The position numbers and the translations under genes are program-made. Below the pieces are notes generated by a model that ran no database searches, was not told where the DNA came from, and was given only the letters and a program-made list of their open reading frames with translations. A stretch of 64,000 nucleotides of DNA from Crocodylus rhombifer (Eukaryota > Chordata > Crocodylia > Crocodylidae), in NCBI GenBank assembly GCA_038503035.1, contig JAVSML010024622.1, positions 701,255-765,254 of the forward strand. The letters run 5' to 3'. This document shows positions 33,591 through 46,262 of the stretch, in pieces (the first letter of the stretch is position 1; every line of letters starts with the position of its first letter).

Positions 33591-34866
33591 ATTTGGTTTT
33601 GTCTAGATTTCCAGAATCGACCCCAAGACCTCAAATCTTGCAAATCCTTATATGCAGCATAGAGAACAATCATATTCACAGGCTTCTTGCACATAAATTC
33701 TTAGTCTCAAACATTCAAGACAAAAAAGGAATAGGTATGGGATGAAGAACGAACTTGTCTGAGAAGATAAGAATTTAAGTGTAACTCTTGTCAATTTAAT
33801 ATGACATCTAGCTATCAGTTTTCTGCTACTAGCAGGAGGAATCTGGTGGCCATGCAACAGCATCTTACTAATGCAGGATCTGGGGCCCTTGTACTCCCCA
33901 TCCTAGCCATCCAAGCATGTGAACAGTCCCACTAAATTCAATGAACAAGTGAGAGACACTCAGAGGAAAACACAAGACAAGACAAGACAACAGTGCACAA
34001 ACATTCTAGTACATTTTATATCTATAAAGAAGAACCACTTACTAATGCAAATGGATGATAATAGTGTGTTCATATGGTATACAGGAATGCACATTAAATT
34101 TACATTAGGGTTATTTATTTTAAACCACATAGTATAAGAATTTATAGTGACTGGAAATGTACTGAACAAAATTACAAAATCTATTGCATAACTTAGTCCA
34201 GAAATATATATATCTAATACGTAAAATCATCAGATTCACTTCTTGGGGGTTTTGTTCAAATATGATTTGTCACTGTTGCTAAGACAGTGTTCATAACTCC
34301 CAATTTTATGCTGGATTAGGGGAGGAAGCAACTCAAAATCAGAAAGTTTCTCCTCACTTTGTGGCAAAGCCATACGTTTAATGAATTTGGAATAATTTTT
34401 AGATCTAGGATTGCCCATTATATGTATATGCGCAGTGCCTAGCATAAGACCTTTGAGGCCTCTAGGATTAATAAAATAGAATAAAATGATAACAGTAATA
34501 ATTTTTTAAAATACTGACTAATAACAATGAGCCTTGTCTGAATACAGACCATGTACCAAAACTTAAAAACATGTTTGCTTTATATGGTTTTGCCAAAAAC
34601 TTGTAGAAAAACACAACTACCTCCTCTGGTGTCATTTTAGATCACAGATTTATGGAAGACAAAATGTATTTCCAATTACTGTTCAAGTCTACAGAGTACA
34701 ATAATTCATATAAGTTTCTCTGTAAGCAAAATTGACTTATTTAAAGATTAGTTATCCCATTCTTGGTAATACATTAAGTAATTAAAATGCCTCCTATATG
34801 ATGAAAAATGTACTTTCCATATTTTGTAGAACATATATTCTCCCAGAATTAAGAACAACCAACCAC
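33591..34866. other. Unannotated AT-rich stretch
   Basis: No gene. A short GACAA repeat ('acaagacaagacaagacaac', about 33971-33990) is the only simple-sequence feature. Confidence 0.5.
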
Positions 34867-35304
34867 AGCGGGTGCATCTACATCTGCAAGTAATAAAAAG
34901 CAATAAACTCTGGTGCATATCACGCCAGAGTTTTTTGTTCCTGGGTGCCACATTTACACGTGTACCAGCCTGGGACCATATCATGTAGAGTTGAGCAGCC
35001 CCAGCTGGCAGGGGGCCCCAGCGGCTAGCCTCCCAGCCCAGGGCGAGGGGCTGGCTGGGGCACGAGAGTGCTTCAGTGCGGGGCTAGCCCTCATGCCCCA
35101 GCTAGTCCTATCAGTGTGTGCACATGCATTGCTGTGCAGTAAATAATGCCACTCCAGGATTGTACTTGTATTTTCAAGCACTAACCTATGGCAGCATTTA
35201 TTAGTTTACTGCAAACTAGTAGGGCTGCATGTGCAGATGTGGAGACTTTACTGCGTAGCTAATCAGGCAGCTCCACAGTAAACATCTCAGGTAGACACAC
35301 CCTG
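34867..35304. repeat. MITE-like repeat with GC-rich centre
   Basis: The left edge 'agcgggtgcatctacatctg' and the right edge, reversed ('cagggtgtgtctacctgag'), form an imperfect inverted repeat. The centre holds a GC-rich block. The ends resemble the 'gcacgtctacat' element at 59112-59388. No TSD was resolved. Confidence 0.45.
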
Positions 35305-36975
35305 TGAGTACACAAAATCTAAATACTTGGTTTCTTTCCAAATAGCGTTACTTGCACACAAGGTTCAAAATTAAATATTTATTGTAAATGACTCAGTTAT
35401 CGGTGTCACATGATATTCAGTATTTGTAAGCAGTGATAATAAGATGCAAATTACTTATCTTGGAGTGTCCTGAAGTAACTTATTCAATTTATTAGTAATT
35501 GTCCTTGATATTCTATATAAAAAATGTTCTCTTGTGACTATCTTCTAATGAAAAAGTCATATAGGACATGTGAAAGCAGTTAACTATCAAAATGTATTGT
35601 TTCCATATTTAATGTACTGTATAATATAAAACAACCCAATGCAATGTAATTGTATTTCTAATGTCTATCATATTTTATAGGGGGGGATGTAGGGGTGTGG
35701 TTACACATTTATTTATCTATTTACATATTACTAGTGGCTAGATTATAAGATTGCTTTGTCCTGTACTATATTGCTATAGCACATTATGTAAAAATAGATC
35801 ATGTAATTAAAGATTGCATATAGGCACAATATATGAGGTTAGAATTGAAACTACATGAAACCTTAACTATACAGTCTTCTACTATCACATCCATCTACCA
35901 TTAAATAACAGAGGGTACCCAATTCTGTTGCCACCACATACAGAAATACTGTATCTACATGTATGTACAGAGCTCACACAAACTAATTTATTCTCACACC
36001 ACATTTGGTGTGCTTCGCTCAACTTCCTGTAAAAAAGTTAACAGCTAAATTATGTTACTATCAGCCCATCTACACTACCTAGAAATCTATATGGGTTCTA
36101 GCTATTATGCTTGGATGTATTTTTACAATATGAAAGGAAGAATGTAATTCTAGCTTTGTATTAAGGAGTCATTTTCCACCCTAAATAACATGAACCAGAA
36201 TAGATTCTGCTTAACCAGGAGTTTTTGTCCCAATTAAGTCACATTCCAGTTAACAGAGATGGTCCTTGCAAGAGTAATTGAAGACAGACACACATAGACC
36301 TGTGGTAAACCTTTGATTGAACAGGTCCATTCCCCTGGAAATGTGACCTATAGTGGGTTAAGAAATGAGCTTTGAGTCTGCCCAATGTTCAGAGCAATAA
36401 CAGCAGTGAGAAGCTAGACACTACTCATCCTGTATGTATACATGAATTAATTTATAGTCCCAAAATATTATTTTCCTATGTAGAATAGGAAGTATTGTCC
36501 CGTTTTCATCAATGGACAACAGGATTCCAGAAGCAGGTAGTAGCAAAGCACTTTCTGCATTTTTGGCATGTAAGACAGCTAAGGGGGGGAACTGAAGATC
36601 AGTTTTTTAGGGCAGTGAATATGTAAAACAGCAGACCACTAGTTCACAGGAAAATATTCTTATTATTAGGAATAATTACTAGTTCCATTAACCAATAGTT
36701 TTGGCCATATTAGCCGTCTTAAAATTAGCTTCCCATTAGACATTTTATGTACCTGTTAAGGGATTCTCCCAGTGGTTTGCAATCAAGATAAGTCTCAACA
36801 TTTTTTGAAACCAGTGATGATATTTAGTCCTGGGAGTCTCTGCCTGTATATCATTCCAACAACATACATACCTAACATATTGAGAAAAACAAATGGGTTT
36901 CAGTTTCAAATTGCCAACTTTGCAGATACAAAACAAACCTTGAAGATTATTTCAGTACACCTCACTCACTGATTC
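35305..36975. other. Unannotated AT-rich stretch
   Basis: No gene or assignable repeat was found. Confidence 0.5.
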
Positions 36976-36979
36976 TGAT

Positions 36980-37803
36980 GCTGAGTGTGAGCTGACTCAT
37001 ATATGCTGCTGGACCAGCCCACACAGGGGCTGGGATGCAGGCTGCATGTGGTGCCCGCCACAGCCAGCCTGGGATCTGTGTTACAATGCTCCCATCCCCA
37101 GCCCTGTGTGTGGCATCTCAGACTGGTTGAGGTGAGGTAGGAGGGAGGTGCATGTCACACAGTGAATCCTGAACCAGGCAGAACATGCAGTATGGCTTCT
37201 AGACTAGTCAGAACAGTTACTGCATGTAGCACAGATCCAGGACTAGGAGGAGTGGGTGCTGCATATGGCATGTGTCCCGTGATCGGTGCTGTCTGCAGTG
37301 CCCATTCTGGTAGATCTGGGACCCATGATACACACAGCATTCTCACCACTGGTCTGGGACATGGTGCATGCAGCACGCACTAGGGCTGTGCAAAGCTGAT
37401 TTGATTTGGAGAAGATTCCTGGGGCTGCCAGCTCAAGCTAAGGCTCACCTGGCTGCTCCCACCAGCACTGCCTGCCTGTATAGTTTATGGCTAAATAAGA
37501 TTCAGTGCTGAATATCTTCAGATTTGGATTCAGCCGAATCAAAGTGGGACAGTGATTCAAAATCACCAAATCGAATCACTGTCCCTCCAAAATCGCCGAA
37601 TACAAAGTGAATACTTTTCACTTTGCACAGGCCTAGCACGCACCTGGACCAGCTAGGGTGGATGCTGCATGTACTGGATCTGGCACAGGGGGGTGGGAAC
37701 AGGCCAGGGGAAGTTGGGAGAGGAGCTCTGTGGGCCCAATCTGGTTTGAGGACTGGCCCAGTGCCACTCATTCAGCCAATGGGACCGGATGAATTTGACA
37801 CCC
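36980..37803. repeat. hAT-like repeat with degenerate tandem interior, split by nested element
   Basis: The right end reads 'atgaatttgacacccctg', like other hAT right ends here. The interior repeats words such as 'gtgctgcat', 'gatctggga' and 'catgcagcac' at irregular spacing, suggesting an old tandem array. A younger element (37381-37635) is inserted in it. The left end is uncertain. Confidence 0.4.
37381..37635. mobile_element. Nested hAT MITE, 255 bp, perfect TSD
   Basis: Terminal repeats TAGGGCTGTGCAAAG and (reversed) TAGGCCTGTGCAAAG enclose an AT-richer interior with 'gattcggattc'-type words. The flanks are perfect 8-bp duplications, GCACGCAC at 37373-37380 and 37636-37643. It lies inside the older GC-rich repeat, so it is the younger insertion. 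Confidence 0.88.
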
Positions 37804-37842
37804 CTGTTTTAAAGGAAATTAGACCATTTCAAGTATGTTTCT

Positions 37843-39192
37843 CAGTCATGGGAATTAACTAGTTAAAAAGTTAAAGAAATTACTAACTTTTAACTTTAAC
37901 TAGTTACATTTTTCAGCTGTCAACTTTTAACTTAGAGTTAACTTTTTTTTAATTAAACTTTTTTTAAAGTACAAGTTAAAAATAAATAAATAAATAAAAA
38001 TAAAAATGAAAAAGAAATCCAGCTTACCCAGAGTTTTTCTTGACACAACCACTCTCTAGGACTTACATGGAATGATATTTCTTTATTGGAACTCTAGGAC
38101 TTCTTGTTTGAGGGACAGAGAGTAGTGTGCCTTCCTATGAAATATGGTCTCTTAAGAACTACAAGTCCCAGAGTTCCTTAGTTCATGATGGCATTTTCTG
38201 TGCATTTGCAGAGGTCAACAGGGCAGCCAGTTAGCTGCAGGGGAGGGAACAAGCACAAGCAAGCAGAGACATTGATCCCAGTAAGAGTGGGAACAAATAA
38301 TGAGGGTAAAGCAGATGATGACTTTTTTAATTTTAATGAAGATCAGAACAAGCAGCCCAGGGCCCAGGAACTTGAGCATTACTTCTCATCTGTGAGAAAC
38401 TTATCTGAGATGTCACCTACTATGAAAAAACTATTAGTCTGTTATGACACAAGCATTCATTCCCTCATATGCCCATGAAAAGTGATTGTTCAGTAGTGGG
38501 GGCTTAGTTCTGCAAGACAGAAGAGGAAACTTGTCAGATGTAAATTTTGAAATGCAGCTTTTACTGAAGTTCAATAAGCATGTTTAAACAGTTTCTGCTA
38601 TGCAACTGAACAGTCTTTTTCTCATTTCAGTCTAATTTTGATTTTCAGACACTTTAATTATTTCTAATTCAGATGTATTTCATAGCTTTTCGTTCCCTTT
38701 TGAGCAATAAAAATTGTAACAACCGAGGTTTTCTGCAGAAACAGCTTTCATTTGTGACCTGGCTATGAATATCTTCTTTCTGTTATTCTGGTATGCCTAT
38801 ATGATGCATTAATTTTTACAAAGTACTTCACATGGAGAGGGTGAGAAGGATCTAACATTACGTAGGTATTGGTAAATTGTTATTCTGAAAAAATGTATGA
38901 CAAGTATAACGCTGTTTTCAGGTAAAGCTGGGCGAGTTCCGAGTAAACTAGTGTGGGCTTCTGGAAGAGAAACCACTCATTGCATTTGAAAATGAAAAAT
39001 TATGCTAAGAAGCAATTCATCGTGTTTCACGCATTTCTCACGAATCCACTTTTAACTAGCTACTTCTCTTTTTAACTTACCTTTTAAATATTTCCACTTT
39101 CAACTAGTTAACTTTTAACTTAAGTTACTTTTAAAGGCTGCTAACTTTTAACTTTAACCAATTACATTTTTCATAAATTATTCCCATGACTG
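37843..39192 (+). mobile_element. hAT transposon relic, 1350 bp, perfect TSD
   Basis: The ends CAGTCATGGGAATTAACT and (reversed) CAGTCATGGGAATAATTT are flanked by perfect 8-bp duplications ATGTTTCT (37835-37842 and 39193-39200). Both subterminal regions (about 37855-37945 and 39055-39160) hold many copies of AACTTTTAACTT-type words in both orientations, as expected for transposase binding arrays. The centre encodes a hATC domain relic (38185-38590). It appears to be an internally deleted derivative of an autonomous hAT element. Confidence 0.88.
38185..38590 (+). pseudogene. hAT transposase C-terminal (hATC dimerisation) relic
   Basis: The 97-codon frame ends with ELEHYFSSVRNLSEMS and TMKKLLVCYDTSIHSLICP, matching the hATC pattern of a spacer helix followed by KKL...YN..IP...AP. 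After one frameshift near 38478 the reading continues LFSSGGLVLQDRRGNLSDVN and FEMQLLLKFN. This is the hallmark 'ERLFS.GGL....R..LS...FE...LL..N' block. This domain dimerises hAT transposases. The RNase H-fold catalytic core and the N-terminal BED finger are absent. Spacing to the element ends fits a deletion of the centre. Confidence 0.8.
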
Positions 39193-39200
39193 ATGTTTCT

Positions 39201-40009
39201 AATTTCAAATGATGCATGAATTTCTGACCCTTACATGCCATCCTCACTCAGTCCACAGTTGTCCGATATCTGTATATAGGGACCAGGCAGACAAAAGTAA
39301 TGCTAAATTTAGAAATATTACAGAAATGTGCTGACAGTAAAAATGCAATTTTTCTTCATCATGGATAACACAGACTTCTTTGTTCTTATTTGTGAGATGA
39401 GAGGCATTACCAGAGGAACACTAAATTCAGAGAACCTCCTTCAAATAAATCTCCTTCCTGGAACTTGAACATTTGCCCGATGCGTGTTTAGATTTTAGTG
39501 ATTCATAGTCCAAGCCAAAGTGTTGCTTTACTGCTTCTTAACAAACAATATGGAACCTTAGGCAGAAATTGAAAAAGAATACCCCATTTAATCTGTTTCA
39601 ATAGATTTTTTGCCTAGCCCCAGATCACACCAATATTAAATTGCTGTTAGCAAACAGTAATATTACTATTAAAGTAACACTTTCTGACTTCATTCTCTGC
39701 CCTCCCCCCCCGACACACAAAAAAGTGAATGCCAATAGATAATACAAGAGCAGAATTATCCCAAACCAGATACGGCCCCATGAACAGACCCACCTATGTA
39801 TGTATATATCCTTTAGGTAGGAGCACTAATGTTTCCTAAGGACTGGGAGGGAGGGGACAGGGTGTACTGGGACACTGTCAGGCCAGAAGGATGCACGCTC
39901 GTGTAAAAGGGAAAAAAAATAGTTACCTTTCCCCCCAACTGCTGTTCTTTAACATCCCACCAATATAATTGTTGTAGGCCACCGGGTCAGGAAGTAGTGG
40001 TGCATAAAG
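39201..40009. other. Unannotated stretch
   Basis: No gene or clear repeat. A short C-run (about 39703-39710) is present. Confidence 0.5.
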
Positions 40010-41370
40010 CACTCTTCAAGGAAGTGACAAAATCAGCCAAAAGCTAAGAGATAGCCCTAATAGGAAACTTCAGTTTTCTGGACATCTACTGGAAGACCTA
40101 TACAGCCAAATATAAAATGTAAAGCCAGTTCCCAACTTGCATAGACAACTTTCTGTTCTAGGAATCTGAGAATACAACAACTAAAGATCACCTAGCTTGG
40201 ATCTTGTTCTCATCAGTAGGGAAGAATTGTTGGAGGATATGACAGTGATGGGGAACTTGGGAAGAAACGATCACATACGATAGAATTCCAGATCCCGAGA
40301 TAGGGAAAGCATAGGGTCAGTAGAACTAGGATGCTAGATTTAAACAAGGCAGATTTCAGCCAGCTTATGGAGTTAATAGGCACAGTGCCATGGAAAGACA
40401 GACTGAAAATAAAAGTACCGGAATACCAGACGCTTCTAAAAAGCCCCAGTATTGGAAGCCCAGCAAAAAACTGTTTCAATGCTATGGGAGCACATAAAGA
40501 ATGGCAAGAAACCAAAGTGGCTACACAAGGAGCTTCTAGAAAGCCTCAAATGCAAAAGGAAACCATCCAGGCAATGGAAAAATGGGCAGGGTACCAATGA
40601 AGCCTATCAGGAATTAGCAAGAACCTGCAGGGATAAAATCAGAAAGGCAAAGTTAAAGAATGAGATGTACCTGGTGAGGCCAATTAAAGACAAGAAGAAG
40701 AGATTCTATAATTAAGCTGGACAGAAAAGAAAGACCAAGGAAGCTGTAGGTCCACTCTTAAATAGTCAGGGGGAACTCTTAATAGAAGCTGTAAAGAAGA
40801 CAAAGCTACTCAACAGCTACTTTGCCTTAGTCCTCACAGAAAAATTAAACTGCAACCAGATACCAAAATATGATCATATGACTAAAGGGGACCAGCTGAG
40901 GGATGAGATAATGAGAGAGACAGTCAGAAAGCTTTTGATGGGTCTGAATTAATTCAAGTTAGCAGGACCTGATGAACTTCATTCCAGGGTACTGAAGGAA
41001 GGGCAGAGATCTCAGGGTTCTTGACAATAATATTTACGAAGTCGTAGGAGATGGGCAAGGCACCAGAGGATTGGAAAAGGGCCAATATAGTGCCTTGCTT
41101 TTAAAAAAGGAGGACCTAGGGAACTACAGACTAGTTAGTCTCACCTCAATACTTGGGAAGTTACCGGAGCATTTCCTAAGGAAGGCCATTTGCAAGCATG
41201 TGGAGGAGGAAAGCCGGATCACAAGCAGCTAGCACAGATTTACTTAGAACAACTGCCAGATAAACTTGGTCTCATTCTTTGACTAAGTAATTGCTTGGGT
41301 GGATGACCAGAATGTTGTGGCTATAGTGCATCTAGACTGCAGCAAGGGTTTTCACAAGGATTTTGAAAAG
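40010..41370 (+). mobile_element. Ancient CR1 LINE fragment, EN to RT
   Basis: Scattered frames keep the ORF2 order. IGNFSFLDIYW (compare GDFN.PDI.W) is followed by GNLGRNDHIR (compare LG.SDH), MLDLNKADFSQLMELIG and a linker (KPKWLHKELLESLKCKRK). The RT start then follows: AGPDELHSRVLK, GKAPEDWKRANIVP and LVSLTSILGK. It ends before the catalytic FADD block. Stops and frameshifts are frequent and divergence is much higher than in copies A-C, so this is an old subfamily. Confidence 0.8.
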
Positions 41371-44300
41371 GGAGTGCAGATGCTGTGGCAAATCAGAAGA
41401 GGCACAGAGATTGCTCACAATGATCTTGGAACATTCAAAATCTCTTCTTGAAGGACATATAAATACGACACTTCTCTCTCCGATATCATCTCTTTGGTCC
41501 TAGTTTATAGTCCCTCTCCATTCCTTTCAGTAACTGTTTCCATTTAGATGTGTAGTTAAATGTAAGCCACTGATGCTCCAGATGCTTGCGAAGTTTTCTG
41601 TTACTTGGCTTAAGTTATACCTGCTCCCCCCCAACAAACCCGAGGGTACTTTATGCCCAGAAGCTTGCCTAACACTTTTCTCCCAAATATACAGTTGGTC
41701 CCAATAAATTATATCAACCCCAAAACCCTTGTTTCTTCCATATGTCCTGGACCATCACAGTTACAACACTCCAACCCCATTCAAAGACATCAGGCAACAC
41801 GAATAGAGGTCTCTGGTTGCTACTGTTTTGCAACAAAAATACAATATTTGGAGTCCTGGACCTTCTGCATTATGTGGGGATGAACAGATGACCTATATAA
41901 TTAAAAACAACTAAATTAAAGAAATTTGCTTCTGTGAAATACTTCTACTAAGATGTTCATGCTACAGAATAAACATCAGGAAATGTGAGCAAGAGTGCAC
42001 TACAGCTCCATCTCACAGCCCTGTGTGATAAGAAGTTATTAAGACAAGACTGTAGCGACTCAGGTGGAGGATGATGTGATGACTGGGATATGTACTACAC
42101 TAAGGGGTACTGCCACAGACAGCTCTCCAACTTCAGTATACTAAGTATGTGCATGCCTAAAGTGGAATAGATGTGTAAGTACTCAAAGGAGAACATAAAA
42201 GTAGTCCAACACAAGTAGTAGTTCCTATAATGAATAAAAATGGGTCTTCAGAACAGAATGTATACAGGTTTGGAGGTGATAAAAGCTCTTGACAGAAAGC
42301 TTCTACCTGAGCACACTGATTTTTTAAGCATCTCTGTATATGGAGCAAGCAGACAGAATTTGCCCCTAAATTTAGAATCACTACAAAATCACATGAACCC
42401 CACAGCAGATTTTACAGCTAAATAACAGCATCACTAGTATTCTGTTTCTTTGCTATTTTAGTAAGTTTCAACAGGGAGCCCTATTTAACTGTCGAAAACA
42501 TTTTATTATTCCAGTGCTTCAGGGTACTTCTTGCTAACCAAGAGGAAGTAGACAAATAAACTGAGCATTAGTTTCAGATAAAAGCTGAGTCATAGCTCCA
42601 TTTTACTACATAACACATTGTCCTTTGTGTTCTTCCACCTACATCATGCTGCAACCTTTCCTTGTCTACAAGTTAAGAGTCATGTTCAAAAAACAGAGAA
42701 ATGGTGACTTAAGCAGTTCTTGTAACAGGTCACATGGATTTGTCAGTATGATTTAGGGAAAGTTCCAAGTTTAGAAAATGTTATTGCTACTATTCACATT
42801 GTGTTGTAAGAACTTCTTTGTTTATGTGCCATCTTTGCAACAGTGTTTAATATTTGCAGTTTCATCCTGAAAATAAAAATGAGGTCCTGCCATGAAGTTG
42901 AGTAATAGGGTGGATACTCATAGTCAACAGTAACGCTCCATTATCTTGCCTGTGTACTTATTATGAACTATAGGGAAATATAAATACATTCAATTATAGC
43001 TCAATATGAACAATCCTTATATTAATGAGGCTTCATGAGGTTTATACCTGCTATCAAAAGGAGGCTTGATCCATCATAACTGGAAAAATGCATATGGACT
43101 TCAAAAGAATTTGGATCAGGAATGTGGTGCATCAAGCAGACCCCCCAGACAGAATCCAGACCAACATTTGCAAGGGTAACATTTGCAATGTGGTTAAAAC
43201 AAAGTTAAGCTCCTAAATCCACACTTAGATTACGAGTGGTTTCATCTTAAGTCTATAGCATCCTGGGTGCTCAGAGCCACTTCAGGGGAAATTATGGGCA
43301 TGGACACAGTTACTGCAAGGTACAGAGTTTATCATTCCTCAGCTACTCCACTGTAACTGCCCATGTGCATGCCCCACCCCAAAGTTAATGAAAGTTAATT
43401 TGTGATAGCTTGCCCTTCCTTTCTGAAAATGACACTCATTTAAAGTGCCTTCAGTCAAGCACCTAAAAATCAAGGCCCTTTGAACTAGCTGTCACTCCTG
43501 AAAAATCCTGGTCTTGTAAGAATTGTGTTAAACACATTTTACTTTCCAACAGTTTTGTTGTTTACATTTATTTATTGTTACCTTTTTTGCTAGACAACAG
43601 AAATAAGCCTATTCAATTGTGTTGAAAGATAATTATATTGCTTGGTTTGCATGCACTAGCCCCATGTTGCAAAATTTGTGTTGCAAACATTGCAGAGCCA
43701 CTTGTACATGCAGTTGTCACTGATATAATATGTAAAAAAACCACACACACGAAAACATGCATTAATATCAGGGTTTGTAAACTTTCCTATAAAAAAGTCC
43801 TGAAACTTGGGCCATAATTACCATGTGGACATTAGTGCCAGGTCTTGCCACATTGAAGCCAATGAAAGTTTTGTTATTTATTGAGTTGAGACCAGGAAGG
43901 GAATATGCAGAATGTTCCCTTAGTTTACAGCCGAGTGTGGTAAATTCAAGGACAGAAGTCATACAGAGAAAAATGATATTCCACCCACCTGCACACTGCC
44001 ATTTTAGTCTCACTATGAGATACAGTATGTATGGAATGTTTTCTTTTTATAAAAAGAACATCCCCTCTAGGGCTGCTCAGACACCTTTTGCCAAAGCATA
44101 ACACGAGTTCTCAAAGGACTTACTTAGGCATATCCCACATTGTCAATGAAAAAAAAAAAGACCTTTAGGTTCTCTAAATGCACATCACGGACAAGCACAA
44201 AACTTTTGAACTTAATAACAAGTCTCTTGTACCTAGAGATATTTCTCCATGCTTAAGCGTTAGAATGTTTTACAGTTAATTTGCCTTTATAATGAATGGT

Positions 44301-45295
44301 GTAAATAGGAAATTATATGTCCATTACATTCCAGTTTGTATATAAAAATCAGAGATTTGAAGCAACTGCACCATTTACAAACCCAAGTTAACAATCTTCA
44401 AGAACTCAGATTAGCACTTTTTCTAGAGTATCAGTGTTCTCCAAACTGGGAGATGCCTGTTTGGGAAGAGATCTGAGAGATACAGAAAAATATTGCAGAG
44501 AGCTTCATAATGTTAACTCTGCCGTCACCATCTCTCTGAATGTGGTGTAGGTGATGAATGTAGCTCCTTAAATTTGCCTTCCCTCCCCAGTCCCACACTG
44601 CCCCTGCTGTAGCTAGATATAACTGCAATGTCTGTGTGCAAAACTAAAATTTCAGACTACTAGTAAACTTTTTAAAGTTTCTTTAAAAAGTTACCTAATG
44701 TCCCCTGTGTACAAGCTTTCTGCTCCAGTGGGGTTCTGTCTTAGCTGTAGTATCACAGTATAAAGTCTCCTGGAGCATTATAATAAAGCAGAAGCTGTCA
44801 GGCCAACCACAAGGAACAGGAAATGAAAAAGTATGGTAAAATCTGTTTTGAATAACTACCTCTTACACTCCTTCCAGCAAAATATTATAATCTAGGAAGG
44901 AATGGCAAATGTATTCTGAGAATGGGACTGTCTTCTAGATCTGCATCTAGAGACTGTCTGCATGCAACTCTCCCGCACCATAGAAAAAAATATTAGCTGC
45001 TTCCTCACAATTATCTCACCTTTCACTGGAAATTGGAGGTGGAGGGCAGAGGAGAGGGGGAAGGGGCAGAGACAGGGCAGATTAAAGGGCTCACTATTTC
45101 ACTCTTTAGCCCTGTAGAATTTAGAGGAAAAGATTACACAACATAGTGGAATAGGTAAAACACTTCAGTCCCACTGAAATTAAAAAACAGAACTACTTAA
45201 GTAAAAGAAGTTAAGCATGGAATAAGTGTTTTCAGTGCCTCAGTTTCTTCTTCTTTCATGTCATCTACTAAAAGACTATTGTTTCAATGAGGATG
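41371..45295. other. Unannotated AT-rich stretch
   Basis: No gene, RNA or assignable repeat is supported over nearly 4 kb. Short frames lack domains. It reads like intergenic or intronic DNA. Confidence 0.5.
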
Positions 45296-45916
45296 AGTGT
45301 ACCTCCCTGCCTGTGGTGTGCAGCCCCTGCTGTCTGGCAACAGCAGCAGGAGGAGAGGTCAAGGTACTCGTGTCTGGCACAGGCACGGCTCTGGCCAGCA
45401 CTGCATAAGGGGAGGAAGCGGAGCCCATCTTATCCCCGCAGCTCTGCTCCCCAAGCCTGAGCCTGCAGCTCCAGGCTTTGAAGCGAGGGAAGCCCTGCGC
45501 TGGGGTCAGCTGCTTCCCCCAGTCCCCACTGTGCAGGGTCCCACACACAGTCCAGCACGGGGCTTCCCTGTGCGAGTACAGAGCTGCAGGCACAGTGCAG
45601 ACCCACAATAGAGGTAGCCAGCACTGCGCTGGGGGCAAGGAGCGCAGCCCTGTGCAGCCCAGTTACTTCTATCCCCACGGCTCCAAACCTGTGGGACAAC
45701 CTACCCATCATGACCCTGTTAAAGTGAAGGGGGCAGGGAGAAGGCTTAATTCCTCTCTGCCTCTCTTCCCTGCAGCTGGGGTCTGCCAGCTCCGGGGGCC
45801 CCCGCTGCAGCCCCCTCACCTCTGCTCCCTGGCAGACAGGCTGACCTTGGCTGCAGTGGGGGAAGGAGGGAAGAATTAACCCCCGCCCTGCCCATTTTGC
45901 CTTAACAGGGTCATGC
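45296..45916. repeat. GC-rich repeat block with inverted arms
   Basis: GC content rises abruptly at about 45296. Within it 'catgaccctgttaa' (about 45707-45720) is inverted as 'ttaacagggtcatg' (about 45902-45915), and the arms continue with 'gggcagg' and 'ttaattc' words for about 45 bp each. Overlapping frames on both strands (104-133 codons) are compositional and lack domains. Confidence 0.45.
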
Positions 45917-45919
45917 CAG

Positions 45920-46262
45920 CCGGTGTCTCAGCTAGAGAGCAGAGGCGAGGGGCCGGCCCTGCTGTGGAGCCAAGAGCCCTGCCCTGCCCTGCCCTGCCCT
46001 GCCCAGCCCAGCCCAGCCCAGCAAGCATGCCAGGATGCTGGGGGAGTCTGGTTTAGCTTAAACCAGCAAGGGGTCTTGGACAGACATCGCATAAACTGGT
46101 TGGAGCTATATCAGTTAAGTCTGATACTACGTTCAACCAGGTTTATCTCAAACCAATTTCAGCCATTATCAAACTGGTTGATGTGCACTGAATGTCTGTT
46201 AAGTTACAGGTTTAAACCAGTTTCTGATCACTTACACCATTTTGTGTGTAATGTCTGTCCCT
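45920..46262 (-). repeat. MITE-like repeat, inverted partner of 22515-22855
   Basis: In reverse complement it begins GGGACAGACATTAC and contains 'gatcagaaactggtttaaac' plus further 'aaaccagttt' words. It ends in a GC-rich half with (CCCTG)n and (CCCAG)n runs at about 45977-46024. The order matches 22515-22855. It abuts the GC-rich block on its left. Confidence 0.6.

Noticed and set aside
37163..37383. 73-codon frames on both strands in the 'gctgcatg' repeat region
   Set aside because: They overlap each other on opposite strands inside a degenerate tandem array and carry no motif.
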